A stretch of DNA of 64,000 nt from Thraustochytrium sp. TN22 (lineage: Eukaryota > Sar > Bigyra > Thraustochytrida > Thraustochytriidae). Both the position numbers and the translations under genes were made by a program. The stretch is from positions 1-64,000 of the forward strand of contig JABLUY010000154.1 of the NCBI GenBank assembly GCA_013306675.1, written 5' to 3'. Of this stretch, positions 55,306 to 63,711 are shown one piece after another. Positions within the stretch are counted from its first letter, which is position 1. Each line of letters opens with the position of its first letter. Under the pieces are notes generated by a model, which was given only the letters and a program-made list of their open reading frames with translations, did no database searches and was not told the DNA's origin.

Positions 55306-57129
55306 ATGGCGTCCTTCGCGGCGGCCGGGGTGAACTGCTTCGCGCCCAACCCGCTGCCGGAGCGCGGCGTGAGCTTCCCGATCAACGCGAGCCCGGATGG
55401 CGTGTACGTGGCGTACGGCGCGGGCAACTCGGTGGTGATCCGCGAGGTGGCGGCGCCGCGCGAGGTGCAGGTGCTGGTGGGCCACCGCAAGAAGGTGACG
55501 GTGGTCAAGTTCTCGCTGGACGGCCGCCTGGTGGCGTCCGGCGACGAGTCGGGCGTGCTGCGCGTGTGGGACACGAGCAGTCTGGACTGCAAGAAGGAGC
55601 TGCCGTGCATGGGCGGCCCCATTTACGACCTCGCCTTCGATGACACGGGCAAGCGCATGGCGGTCTGTGGCGACGGCCGCGGCACCAACTCGCGTGTCTT
55701 CATGTGGGAGTCGGGCAGCCCGCAGGGCGAGCCGGCCGGCACGTCCAAGCGCGTGCTCTCGGTGGACATCCGCCCCACCAAGCCGAGCCGCCTGGCCACG
55801 GCCAGCGAGGACATGAAGGTGCGCCTGCACGAGGGCCCGCCGTACAAGTTCAGCTCGTCCTTCGAGGAGCACACCAACTTCGTGCAGTGCGTGCGCTACT
55901 CGCCGGACGGCGCCTTCCTGGCCACGTCCTCCAACGACAAGTGCATCTACATCCTCGACGCCGAGAACGGCGCTCTCGTGCACAAGCTGCCGGAGGAGCA
56001 CAAGGGCTCCATCTACGCCATCTCCTGGTCGGCCGACAGCAAGATGCTTGCTTCGTCCTCCGGCGACAAGACCGTCAAGCTCTGGGACGTCGAAGGCGCC
56101 TCGTGCGTCAGCACCGTCACCGTCGGCCGTGCCGTCGAGGACATGCAGGTCGGCTGCGCCTTTGCCGGCGAGCAGGTCATCTCGCTCAGCCTCAGCGGCG
56201 ACCTCAACTACATTGACTTCTCCTCCGGCTCCGTGGGCCAGGTCATCCAGGCGCACGCCAGCATGCCGCTCAACCTGGCGCACGACTCGAGCGCCGGCTC
56301 GCCCGAGCTCTACGTGGGCACGGCGGATGGCGACGTGTTCGTCTACCACCCGGATGGCTCTGCCGAGCGCTTCGAGGGCGCCAAGCCCGGCGCCAACGAC
56401 GGCCTCGTCGTCGTTGACGGCCAGCTCTACAGCGTCGGTCACGATGACGCCATGCGCTCCGTTGACCTTTCTGAGGGTGCCTTCAAGTTCAAGGCCGGCA
56501 CCATGCCCACGGACACCACCCCTGTCGGCGTCAGCACCGGCTCCGCCGACCCGGCGCTGGCCGTCGTCGCCACGCACACCACGCTCTTCCTCGCGCGCGC
56601 CGGCCGCAAGGTGCACTCTCTCACCTTCTCCGGCTTTGAGGGCCTCTGCGTCGCCATGTCGCCCGACTGCTCCGAGTGCGTCGTCGGCGGCAACGACAAG
56701 GCTGGCCACGTTTTCGCCATCAACGGCGACAAGCTCGAAAACCCCGGCATCAAGCTCGAGGGCCTCCAGGGCTCCTGCACGGCCGCCAAGTACTCGCCCA
56801 CCGGCGCCCACATCGCGCTCGGCGACGAGGTCAAGGAGGTCACCCTCTGGGACCGCGAGTCCCGCGAGTGCCTCATCAAGAACAAGTGGGTCTTCCACAC
56901 CAGCTCCATCGTCTCCCTCGCCTTCTCGCCCTCCGGCCAGTTCGTCGCGTCCGGCTCCAACGACACCCAGGTCATCATCTGGAACGTCGACAAGAAGCTC
57001 GCCAAGACCAAGATCCCCGCCGCACACGCCTTTGGCGTCCTCTCCGTCGAGTGGCTCGACGAAGAGACCGTCGTCTCCGGCGGCCGCGACTTTTGCATCC
57101 GCAAGTGGTCCCCCAAGCTTCCCAAGTAA
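55306..57129 (+). CDS. Actin-interacting protein 1 (WDR1-like WD40 protein)
   Basis: 607 residues, the usual AIP1 length (about 605-615). AIP1 works with cofilin to disassemble actin filaments. About a dozen WD40 repeats make two seven-bladed propellers: VLVGHRKKVTVVKFSLDGRL, LRVWDTSSL, FEEHTNFVQCVRYSPDGAFL, EEHKGSIYAISWSADSKMLA, VKLWDVEGA, SIVSLAFSPSGQFVASGSND and the closing GGRDFCIRKWSPKLPK. The start FAPNPLPERGVSFPINASPD matches the family's N-terminal motif. Codon use is more biased towards C-ending codons than in the neighbours, pointing to good expression. Confidence 0.92.
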   Translation: MASFAAAGVNCFAPNPLPERGVSFPINASPDGVYVAYGAGNSVVIREVAAPREVQVLVGHRKKVTVVKFSLDGRLVASGDESGVLRVWDTSSLDCKKELPCMGGPIYDLAFDDTGKRMAVCGDGRGTNSRVFMWESGSPQGEPAGTSKRVLSVDIRPTKPSRLATASEDMKVRLHEGPPYKFSSSFEEHTNFVQCVRYSPDGAFLATSSNDKCIYILDAENGALVHKLPEEHKGSIYAISWSADSKMLASSSGDKTVKLWDVEGASCVSTVTVGRAVEDMQVGCAFAGEQVISLSLSGDLNYIDFSSGSVGQVIQAHASMPLNLAHDSSAGSPELYVGTADGDVFVYHPDGSAERFEGAKPGANDGLVVVDGQLYSVGHDDAMRSVDLSEGAFKFKAGTMPTDTTPVGVSTGSADPALAVVATHTTLFLARAGRKVHSLTFSGFEGLCVAMSPDCSECVVGGNDKAGHVFAINGDKLENPGIKLEGLQGSCTAAKYSPTGAHIALGDEVKEVTLWDRESRECLIKNKWVFHTSSIVSLAFSPSGQFVASGSNDTQVIIWNVDKKLAKTKIPAAHAFGVLSVEWLDEETVVSGGRDFCIRKWSPKLPK

Positions 57130-57180
57130 GGGAGTGCGCCTCCGCGGTCCGGCTGCTCTGCCACTGATGGACGCTGTCGT

Positions 57181-57243
57181 CAGCTCGTCAGCTCGCTCGC
57201 TCGCTCGCTCGCTCGCTCGCTTGCTTGCTTGCTTGCTTGCTTG
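57181..57243. repeat. CTCG/CTTG tetranucleotide microsatellite
   Basis: Six or seven GCTC units followed by six GCTT units downstream of AIP1. A related reverse run (CAAG) lies upstream of PAF1. Confidence 0.95.
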
Positions 57244-57547
57244 CGCTGCTCTCGTGCCGCGTCCTCCACCACCGGCCGCCTTGCTTTGTTGCAATTGATG
57301 AGATGATGTTGACTTTTCTTTCCTTTCCTTTCCTTTCCGCCTGCCTGCTCGATTCCTGAGCTGTTCATTGCTGTTCATTGTTGATATAGGCAAGCCGCAC
57401 GTGCCGCACGCGCGCTCTGCACGAGGCTCGCAGTCTCGTCTCGTCTCGTCTCGTCTCGGCTCGCTCTCGCCTTCACTCGCTCGCCCGCGGCGAGGTCGCA
57501 AGCCAAGCGGGCGGGCGCGACGCGGCGCACCCGCACGGCAGGCCGCG
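57244..57547. other. Upstream region of the arrestin-like gene
   Basis: About 300 bp with TTTCCTTTCC repeats (57318-57338), duplicated CTGTTCATTG (57360-57380) and CTCGT pentamers (57433-57455). No gene. Confidence 0.5.
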
Positions 57548-58618
57548 ATGAAGCAGGCGCTGGTGCCGGCGGTGCCGGCGCCGCCCAAGGGCCGCAACGC
57601 GCGCGTGGACATCGCGCTGGCGCGGGATTGCGTGCCGCAGGGCGGTCTGCTCGAGGGCATCGTCGTGGTCCAGGTGCTTGACAGGGTCGAGGTGGGCGAG
57701 CTGACGGCAGAGGTGCACTGCCTGGGCAGAACCAGCATCACCAAGGCAGCGCTCTCGCCCTTTTCGCACGCCACGGCGCGAAGCGAGCGCACCGACCTCT
57801 TCCCGAGCGCCGCCTTCGGCGTGCCCACGCTGAGCGGCTACCTGCTGGACCCCGGCGTCTACCACTTCCCCTTTAGCGTGGGCATCCCGCTCGACGCGCC
57901 GCTCACCATGCTGGTGGACGAGCAGCTCACGCTCGCGGAAGTGCGCTACTCGGTCAAGGCCAAGCTCACGCGCCCACTCACCGCAACTCGCGTGCTCTAC
58001 GGCGAGGTCACGCGTGAGTGCCGCTTCACCGTCGTCGCCGCCCCCGATGCAGCGCCGTCGCCGGATCCGCTCAGCGCCTCCGTCTCGGCGCCCGTGACCG
58101 CCATGTTTTGCGGCTGCTTGCCCAGCACCGGCGTCACAGGCTTGCTCGAGTTGCGCGCTGCCCTCATCCAAGGCGCCAGCCTGCGCGTGGGCGAGCCCTG
58201 CGAGGTCAGCATCGGCATCGACAACAAGTGCGACATTCCCGTTCGCGAAATCGTCGTCTACATTGAGGAGTTGCTTCAGGCGCACGCACTCGAGTACTCG
58301 AGTAAGATCAAGCTCAAGCGCGCGCGCATCCTTCAGCGCATCGCTATCCCGCCGGGCGAGTCCTACGATGAGACGCTCACTCTCCCGCTCGACGTTGTTG
58401 CGGGCAGCTTTGCCAATCGACGCATCTCGCTTGCGCACGCGCTCGTCGTGGAGGTCGTGATGCGTGGCTCGCCTCATCGTCCACGCGTCCGCATTCCGGG
58501 TTTGTACTTGCATGGTGCCTCCGCGGCATGGATTGCCGACTTGCCCGAGGCCGAGGCGCTCGAGGGACTTGTGGAGTATACTCCAGACGAGACTCTTGTC
58601 GCTGGTACATTTGTGTAA
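57548..58618 (+). CDS. Arrestin-domain protein (ARRDC/alpha-arrestin-like)
   Basis: 356 residues from MKQALVPAVP. Two beta-sandwich halves fit the arrestin fold. In the N half, VDIALARDCVPQGGLLEGIV, LTAEVHCLGRTSI and GVYHFPFSVGIPLDAPLTML follow the family's strand order, and VRYSVKAKLTR matches the common Y-x-v-k-a strand. In the C half, LRAALIQGASLRVGEPCEVS then IGIDNKCDIPVREIVVYIEE, PPGESYDETLTLPL and HALVVEVVMRG continue it. No PPxY motif is visible, so recruitment of a HECT ligase by the usual route is not evident. Alpha-arrestins act as trafficking adaptors. It is convergent with the next gene (66 bp). Confidence 0.82.
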   Translation: MKQALVPAVPAPPKGRNARVDIALARDCVPQGGLLEGIVVVQVLDRVEVGELTAEVHCLGRTSITKAALSPFSHATARSERTDLFPSAAFGVPTLSGYLLDPGVYHFPFSVGIPLDAPLTMLVDEQLTLAEVRYSVKAKLTRPLTATRVLYGEVTRECRFTVVAAPDAAPSPDPLSASVSAPVTAMFCGCLPSTGVTGLLELRAALIQGASLRVGEPCEVSIGIDNKCDIPVREIVVYIEELLQAHALEYSSKIKLKRARILQRIAIPPGESYDETLTLPLDVVAGSFANRRISLAHALVVEVVMRGSPHRPRVRIPGLYLHGASAAWIADLPEAEALEGLVEYTPDETLVAGTFV

Positions 58619-58684
58619 GGTAAGTAAAAGAAGAGAAATCACTTTGCTTTGTGTGTTGTGTGTTGTGTGAACTGTGCGCGCTTC

Positions 58685-59953
58685 TTAGGGGCGACGCTTC
58701 GCCACGCCGGGCGGGCCCGAGATGCCCGGCGGGCCTTGCGACGGCTGCGGCATGGCCACTTGGCTGCTCTGCGAAGGCATGCTGGGTGCCGGCGCTCTGT
58801 CACGGTAGTAACCCAACCCATTCGGACCGTTCTTGAAGAAGAAGCCAGGCCGCTCGCCCTGGAACGAAGGGGCCGGCAAGAAGTCTTGCTCTTGCAGCTG
58901 TTGTTGCTGCTCGGGTTGCATTTGCGGCTGCGACTGCGGCTGCGATAGCGGCTGCGATAGCGGCTGCTGCGGCTGCTGCGGCTGCTGGAATTGCGGCTGC
59001 TGCTGCTGCTGCTGCGGCTGCTGCGGCTGCTGCTGCTGGAAGGAGGGCTGCTCGCCCACCGGCGGCCACTGCACAGCTGGGGCCGTCCCAGGCCCGCCAT
59101 AGGTAGACTGCGGAGGGACCTGGGCGTCAAAGGCCGCAGGGGGCGCAGGGGTCTGCGACGATACGGGCGCCACGACATTCTTGGAAATCTTACCAACGCG
59201 ACCCTGGTGCAGCACCTCCACGTAGCTGCTGTAGTCGCCGCCCAGGCCGGCCACCAAATCGCCACGCATCAGCTCGACAATGTTGTCGCACGGCACACTC
59301 ATAATTGAGTGCGCCTTCATGGCCGGATCGTTCTCGTCCACGAGGTGCGGCGAGTGCAGGCGCAGGAGCTGGCGCTGCTGCGATGGCGGTGGCGGCTGCT
59401 GCTGCTGCTGCTGCGGCGCCGGCGGCTGCAGCTGGGCGGGCACCGGCGGCTGGGAGGGCGCCGAGGCCTGCGAAGAGACGGAGGAGAGGGCCGAAGACTG
59501 CCGTTGCAAAGTCTGGGCGTGGAGCGCCTGAGATTCGGCGGACCCATCCGGCAGGCCCTCAAATCGCGGCAGACCGTCCTGCAGCGCGTTGAGAAGGTCG
59601 GCGCGCGCCTCCGCGCACTGAATATGGAACATGGGCGCCGGGATCCTCCCGGTCGTCTCCACCATGATGCCGCGGTTGAGCTCGACGTTGCTGCTGGCCG
59701 CGTTGCGGCAGCACAGCGGCGTGCCGCAGGTCCCGCAGAACTGGCGCAGCAGGCCGCCCTCCTCGTACGTGCGCAGCGCGCCGCGCGGGTCGCGCATATC
59801 CACCACGCTGGAGGGCGCCAGCGCCGCGTCGAAGAAGGCCGCGCCGGTCCAGTCGCGGTACCCCTTGGCGTGGTTGTACGACACCAGGCACCGCTCCACG
59901 TGCTGCGCCACCTCGAACCCCACCGCCCCGCACAGGCAGCTGCCGGACGCCAT
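58685..59953 (-). CDS. GFA/CENP-V-type protein with a long Gln/Pro-rich tail
   Basis: 422 residues. Residues 1-125 resemble the GFA (glutathione-dependent formaldehyde-activating enzyme / CENP-V) zinc fold: GSCLCGAVGFEV gives the first C-x-C (Cys6, Cys8), YRDWTGAAFF the core helix, and QFCGTCGTPLCC (Cys73, Cys76) the later C-x-x-C. The middle box, normally C-H-C-x-x-C, is here RCLVSYNHAKGY with one Cys, so one zinc site is probably lost. Residues about 215-265 have an SH3-like stretch (LVAGLGGDYSSYVEVLHQGR). The tail is dominated by Gln/Pro runs from CTG/TGC repeats and ends near GPPGISGPPGVAK. Enzyme activity is doubtful. Confidence 0.7.
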   Translation of the reverse strand: MASGSCLCGAVGFEVAQHVERCLVSYNHAKGYRDWTGAAFFDAALAPSSVVDMRDPRGALRTYEEGGLLRQFCGTCGTPLCCRNAASSNVELNRGIMVETTGRIPAPMFHIQCAEARADLLNALQDGLPRFEGLPDGSAESQALHAQTLQRQSSALSSVSSQASAPSQPPVPAQLQPPAPQQQQQQPPPPSQQRQLLRLHSPHLVDENDPAMKAHSIMSVPCDNIVELMRGDLVAGLGGDYSSYVEVLHQGRVGKISKNVVAPVSSQTPAPPAAFDAQVPPQSTYGGPGTAPAVQWPPVGEQPSFQQQQPQQPQQQQQQPQFQQPQQPQQPLSQPLSQPQSQPQMQPEQQQQLQEQDFLPAPSFQGERPGFFFKNGPNGLGYYRDRAPAPSMPSQSSQVAMPQPSQGPPGISGPPGVAKRRP

Positions 59954-60093
59954 GCTCGCTCCGCGCCTCGCCCGCGCTGCGCCTCCCTCGCCGTCCTCGC
60001 GGTTCTGCAGCCTCGAAGTTAGCGTTCATCCATTCCGCCAACAACGCCCGCGCCCGCGGCTGCGCGGCGGCGGCTGCGGCGGCGCGGGGCGCG
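59954..60093. promoter_or_regulatory. Short divergent region between GFA-like (-) and rhomboid-like (+) genes
   Basis: 140 bp separate the two start codons, the closest divergent pair in the window. GCGGCGGCGGCTGCGGCGGCG precedes the plus-strand start. No specific element identified. Confidence 0.4.
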
Positions 60094-61119
60094 ATGCGGG
60101 CGGTTGCGGCGCTGCTGGCGGCGCTGCTGGCCCTGGCGCTGGCGCTCACGCGGCCGGGCGCGGCCGAGGTGGCGGCGCGGCGCGGCGCACCGCCGGCGGC
60201 ATGGCCCGGCGAGCCCGCCTGGCGCCTGGCGCGCGAGCGCGTGCACGCGTGGCGCGAGGCGGGCTCGCCCAAGGCGCTGCGCTGCGGCAAGGGCGCCGAC
60301 TTCGTGCTGGGCCCCGTGCCGTGCGACGTCGGCGGCCCCGGCACGACGGACTACGTGCTCTTCACCATGTCCGCGCCAAAGTCCAAGGTCAGCGACAAGC
60401 GCATGCTTGGCGTGCTGGGCGTCCTGCTGCCGCACCGCGTGCGCGACGACATCCTCGCGCTCGCCGCGCTGCTCGTGCTCTCGCACCTCGCCACCTACCT
60501 GGCGCCTGGCCCGCTGGTCAGCGCCTGCAAGCCGCGCCTCTCGCGGCCCTGGACGCTGCTCACAACAACAATCTACGCGCCGTCGGTCCTTGGCACCTTC
60601 ATGGGCGCCTACTCGCTCGTCTCCAGCGGCCCGCCCATGCAGGAGCGCCTCGGCCGCCAGAACTTCGTGCTGCTCTTCTTCATGCCCGGCTTCCTTACCG
60701 CCTTTGCGCAGCTCCTGGCGCAGCCCTTTCCGCAGCCCATTGGCCCCATGGCGGCCATCTTTAGCATCCTCACGTTCTCCACTCTCGCCTTCCCGGACCA
60801 GCGCTACACGGTGCACGGTATTGAGATGAACGGCGCCGGCCTCATGTTCATGCAGACCATGATGGCGTTCGGCTCTCTGATTGGCACTCCAGCCTACGTC
60901 ATGTTGCAACAGGTGCCCACGTACACGGCGGGCGCCGCCGTCGGCTTCTCCGCCTTTGCTGCCACGCACCCGGCCAAGCTCGCGCGCTTCTTGGCCAAGA
61001 TCTTGCCCGCGTCCGTGAACTCTTCCTTCGCGGACCTGGACAACATGCACATTGTCGGCTCGGTGCTCGCGGCCAACTTCGTCTTTGCACTGTCCTGCTA
61101 CAGGTCCGCGCGCCCATGA
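60094..61119 (+). CDS. Rhomboid-like membrane protein, probably inactive
   Basis: 341 residues with a signal-like N terminus (MRAVAALLAALLALALALTR). About six hydrophobic helices follow. The order is rhomboid-like: PWTLLTTTIYAPSVLGTF (family PW-x-l-l-t-x-x-f), EERLG-type MQERLGRQNFVLLFFMPGFL (family lE-x-x-x-G-x-x-x-f-l-x-l-y), then IGPMAAIFSILTFSTLAFPD where active enzymes have G-x-S-G. The catalytic Ser is replaced (GPMA) and no His is obvious in the last helix, so it would be a pseudoprotease like iRhoms or derlin relatives, which control membrane-protein trafficking. The N-terminal luminal part has two Cys. Confidence 0.6.
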   Translation: MRAVAALLAALLALALALTRPGAAEVAARRGAPPAAWPGEPAWRLARERVHAWREAGSPKALRCGKGADFVLGPVPCDVGGPGTTDYVLFTMSAPKSKVSDKRMLGVLGVLLPHRVRDDILALAALLVLSHLATYLAPGPLVSACKPRLSRPWTLLTTTIYAPSVLGTFMGAYSLVSSGPPMQERLGRQNFVLLFFMPGFLTAFAQLLAQPFPQPIGPMAAIFSILTFSTLAFPDQRYTVHGIEMNGAGLMFMQTMMAFGSLIGTPAYVMLQQVPTYTAGAAVGFSAFAATHPAKLARFLAKILPASVNSSFADLDNMHIVGSVLAANFVFALSCYRSARP

Positions 61120-61300
61120 CCTGGACAGCCTCGCCCGTGTTCGAGCCTCGGTTCTTACGGTCGCCCGTATTCTTGTCGTGCCTTGGTGGTACCGGTATGC
61201 CAAAAAAGGAAAAAAAAATGACCCCTTCAAATTACAAACAAACAAAGCTCCCTGACGAACGCCAGCGCTCTTCCATGCATGCCAAGCCAACTCACAAAGC
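61120..61300. other. Spacer between convergent genes
   Basis: 181 bp, AT-richer, with A-runs near 61202-61218. Probably holds 3' ends of both genes. Confidence 0.5.
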
Positions 61301-62440
61301 TCAACTCATGCGGACACCGGCGTCCTCCAAGAAGACCTTGCACGCCTCCGCCTGCTCTTCGTAAATACGGCAGAGGCTGCCCACCAGCTCGCGGCCCGCA
61401 TACACCTTGATATCCAGCTGCGGTCGGCCCGGGTTGTGCAGCCGCTCCAGCTTGGCGTTGAGCACGCTCTGGAAGTTGGCACGCATCCCTGCCAGCGCGA
61501 GCTCGACCTTGGCCAGATCCTGCGGGATGAGCCGCGGCGGGTCCGGCATGTTCCTGTACCGCCGGGTCCAGGGCGACTCGGTTGTCAGCAGCCTCGACGC
61601 GCTGTCCTCGTCAGGCTCGAAGCTCGAGCCCGGCATCATGACGTAGACGCCGCTCGGCTTGCCCGACTTGGCCGGCGCGGCGGCGGCCGGCAAGAGCGGC
61701 AGCGGCCCGCTCCCGTTCAACACGTCCTCGGACAGCTTGCCCGAGGCCGCTAGAGTCTGCGCAAGTCGCTTCGCGTTCATCCGCGCGCTCTCGCACGCGA
61801 TCGCCTGCTCGGCCGCGGAGAGTGGCTCTGGCTTCTCGCCCGAGCCAGCCGCCGCCTCGGCCGCCTCCTCCAGCGTGGCGGCCGCGGCAACGGCCGCCTT
61901 GGCCGCCTCCGGCGCGCTCTGCGCCTCGTCCGTCTTGGTCGCCTTGCGCCGCTTCTCCTCCGCCTCGCCCTTGGCCAGGGTCTCCTCCAGGCTCGCGATG
62001 CGCGCCACGGCCTCCTGGAGCTTCTTCGCCGTCTTTGCCGTCGCCGCTTTGGTGTCCTGCATCAACTTCACCACGCCCGGCACCGTCACCTCGCTCGTCC
62101 CGAGCCGCGAGCCGAGGATGCTCATCGCGGCGTCGATGCCGTCTAGCTGTGTCTGCGCGTCCTTCTCGTCCTTGGCGGCCTTTTTCTCCGCCCGCTTGCG
62201 CGCGGCCTGGTCCAGGGCCTGCAGCTGCGCCTTCCTGCGCTCGCCCGTCACCTCCTTGATGCCCTTGGCGGCTTCCACCGCGCCGTCGCACAGCTGCAGC
62301 AGGTCGTCCACGTTGCGCAGGCTCCTCACCAGCGCGCGCAGACCCTCCGCCTCGTCGCCCTGCCCCTCTTCCTTGCTCGCGCGCGCCAGCTGCTCCGCCA
62401 GCCGCAGCTCCAGCGACCCGGCCCTCGCGGGCCGCGCCAT
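61301..62440 (-). CDS. Coiled-coil protein of unknown function
   Basis: 379 residues from MARPARAGSL; the open frame further upstream is unlike protein. Residues 5-60 are helical (ELRLAEQLARASKEE; LRALVRSLRNVDDLLQL). Residues 60-190 form charged coiled coil (ARKRAEKKAAKDEKDAQTQL; KKLQEAVARIASLEETLAKG). An Ala-rich linker follows. The last 110 residues look conserved and ordered: SPWTRRYRNMPDPPRLIPQD, then AKVELALAGMRANFQSVLNA, LDIKVYAGRELVGSLCRIYE and a helix with VFLEDAGVRMS. No family recognised. Confidence 0.65.
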   Translation of the reverse strand: MARPARAGSLELRLAEQLARASKEEGQGDEAEGLRALVRSLRNVDDLLQLCDGAVEAAKGIKEVTGERRKAQLQALDQAARKRAEKKAAKDEKDAQTQLDGIDAAMSILGSRLGTSEVTVPGVVKLMQDTKAATAKTAKKLQEAVARIASLEETLAKGEAEEKRRKATKTDEAQSAPEAAKAAVAAAATLEEAAEAAAGSGEKPEPLSAAEQAIACESARMNAKRLAQTLAASGKLSEDVLNGSGPLPLLPAAAAPAKSGKPSGVYVMMPGSSFEPDEDSASRLLTTESPWTRRYRNMPDPPRLIPQDLAKVELALAGMRANFQSVLNAKLERLHNPGRPQLDIKVYAGRELVGSLCRIYEEQAEACKVFLEDAGVRMS

Positions 62441-63055
62441 GCCTGCCTGCGCGCCCGCCTGCCTGCCTGCGCCTCGCCGCAGCTGCGCTGCCGCGGCCCG
62501 CTGCAGCAGCCCCTGCCGCCGCAACCGCAGCCGCAGCCGCAGCCGCGCGCGACTCGGAGCGACTGACTTTGATTCAGGTTTTGAAGGCGACGCGCCGCGA
62601 CTGGCGAGGTCGCCTGCGACTAACCATCGTGGCGTGGCCGCAGTGCCGCACTGGCAGGACACGGATGCGGACTCGCACTCGAGGCTATCAGCGAGGCCGC
62701 GCCACCACTGCGGGCTGTCAACCCCATGCAGTTTATCGCACGCTCCGTACAGAGTTGCAAAACGACGAGGCCCAGATTTTGTAGCTCGGCCGTCATCTGA
62801 GCGACGACACGCACCCACCACGCCCACAACGTGCACTTCGACCACATCTTCTCCGTGTCTCCTGCTGACGTGCCTCTTCTGCTGCGCGGGTTCGAGCTTG
62901 TGCATATGAGCTTGTTACAGCGCTTGGCGATCAGGTGCAGCAGGACCCCTCCGCAGGCTGGGTGTCTTGTCGTCGTTTTGTCAGCCTTAGTCGTCCAAGG
63001 CTTGCTGACCTCTCGACCCGACTCGCTTTGAGATGGCCTCGTCGTGTTCGTTTCT
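62441..63055. other. Spacer, no gene seen
   Basis: 615 bp. It starts with CGCAGC hexamers (62519-62548), then TTTGATTCAGGTTTTGAAGG near 62569-62588. No protein-like frame. Confidence 0.45.
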
Positions 63056-63500
63056 ATGGACGCCGCCCTCGACCTCGTCGCCCTCGTCAACGCCATGAAC
63101 ACCATGACGGTGGTCTCCAGGAAGTGCACGGCCATTGCTGACGGCACGCGCTGCTCCGTGGTGCTCAAGGCTGGCTCCTGGCAGGAGATCTGCAACACGG
63201 ACGACGGCCGCTGCGTCTTTGACCGCTGGGGCGCCAACGTGATCCACGGCATGTTCGTCACGGAGACCGACGGCGCCACCCTCATCTTTTGCACGCCATC
63301 AACACGCTCCAGACGGACCTCGAGCACGTGTCCTTTCCGGCTGCCGCCTGCTTCGTCACGAGACGTTGCCCGCTTCGAGCTCATCGACGTCATAGCGCAA
63401 CCTACTGTCCCCGTCCTGGGACAGCACCCCGGACAACGTTGGGTTCAACAACGAGCGCATCATCCGCATCCAGCTGCGCGACATGATCACGAGACAGCAC
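63056..63500 (+). pseudogene. Broken or spliced unknown gene
   Basis: From ATG at 63056 about 75 codons read like real protein: MDAALDLVALVNAMNTMTVV, KCTAIADGTRCSVVLKAGSW, CNTDDGRCVFDRWGANVIHG, MFVTETDGATLIF. Protein-like sequence then goes on in a second frame (HAINTLQTDLEHVSFPAAA, near 63289-63350) and a third (DNVGFNNERIIRIQLRDMIT, near 63430-63490). Two frame changes in about 200 bp mean either a decayed gene, missed introns or sequencing errors. I do not recognise the family. Confidence 0.45.
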
Positions 63501-63711
63501 ATTTGGTTGACGAGTTCCGTTTCGCTACACGCGCGGAGCTCGGCTGTGCATATGTCCTCCTCGTCGTCGTCGTCCTTGTCGTCGTCGTCCTTGTCGCCGT
63601 CCTCGTCGTCGTCCTCGTCGTTTTGACAGAACGTCTTGGGCACGGCGCTCGAGACTTCACGCCGCAGAGCGCAAACTCCGTCTCCGCTCGCGCGCGCGCG
63701 CACGACGCGAG

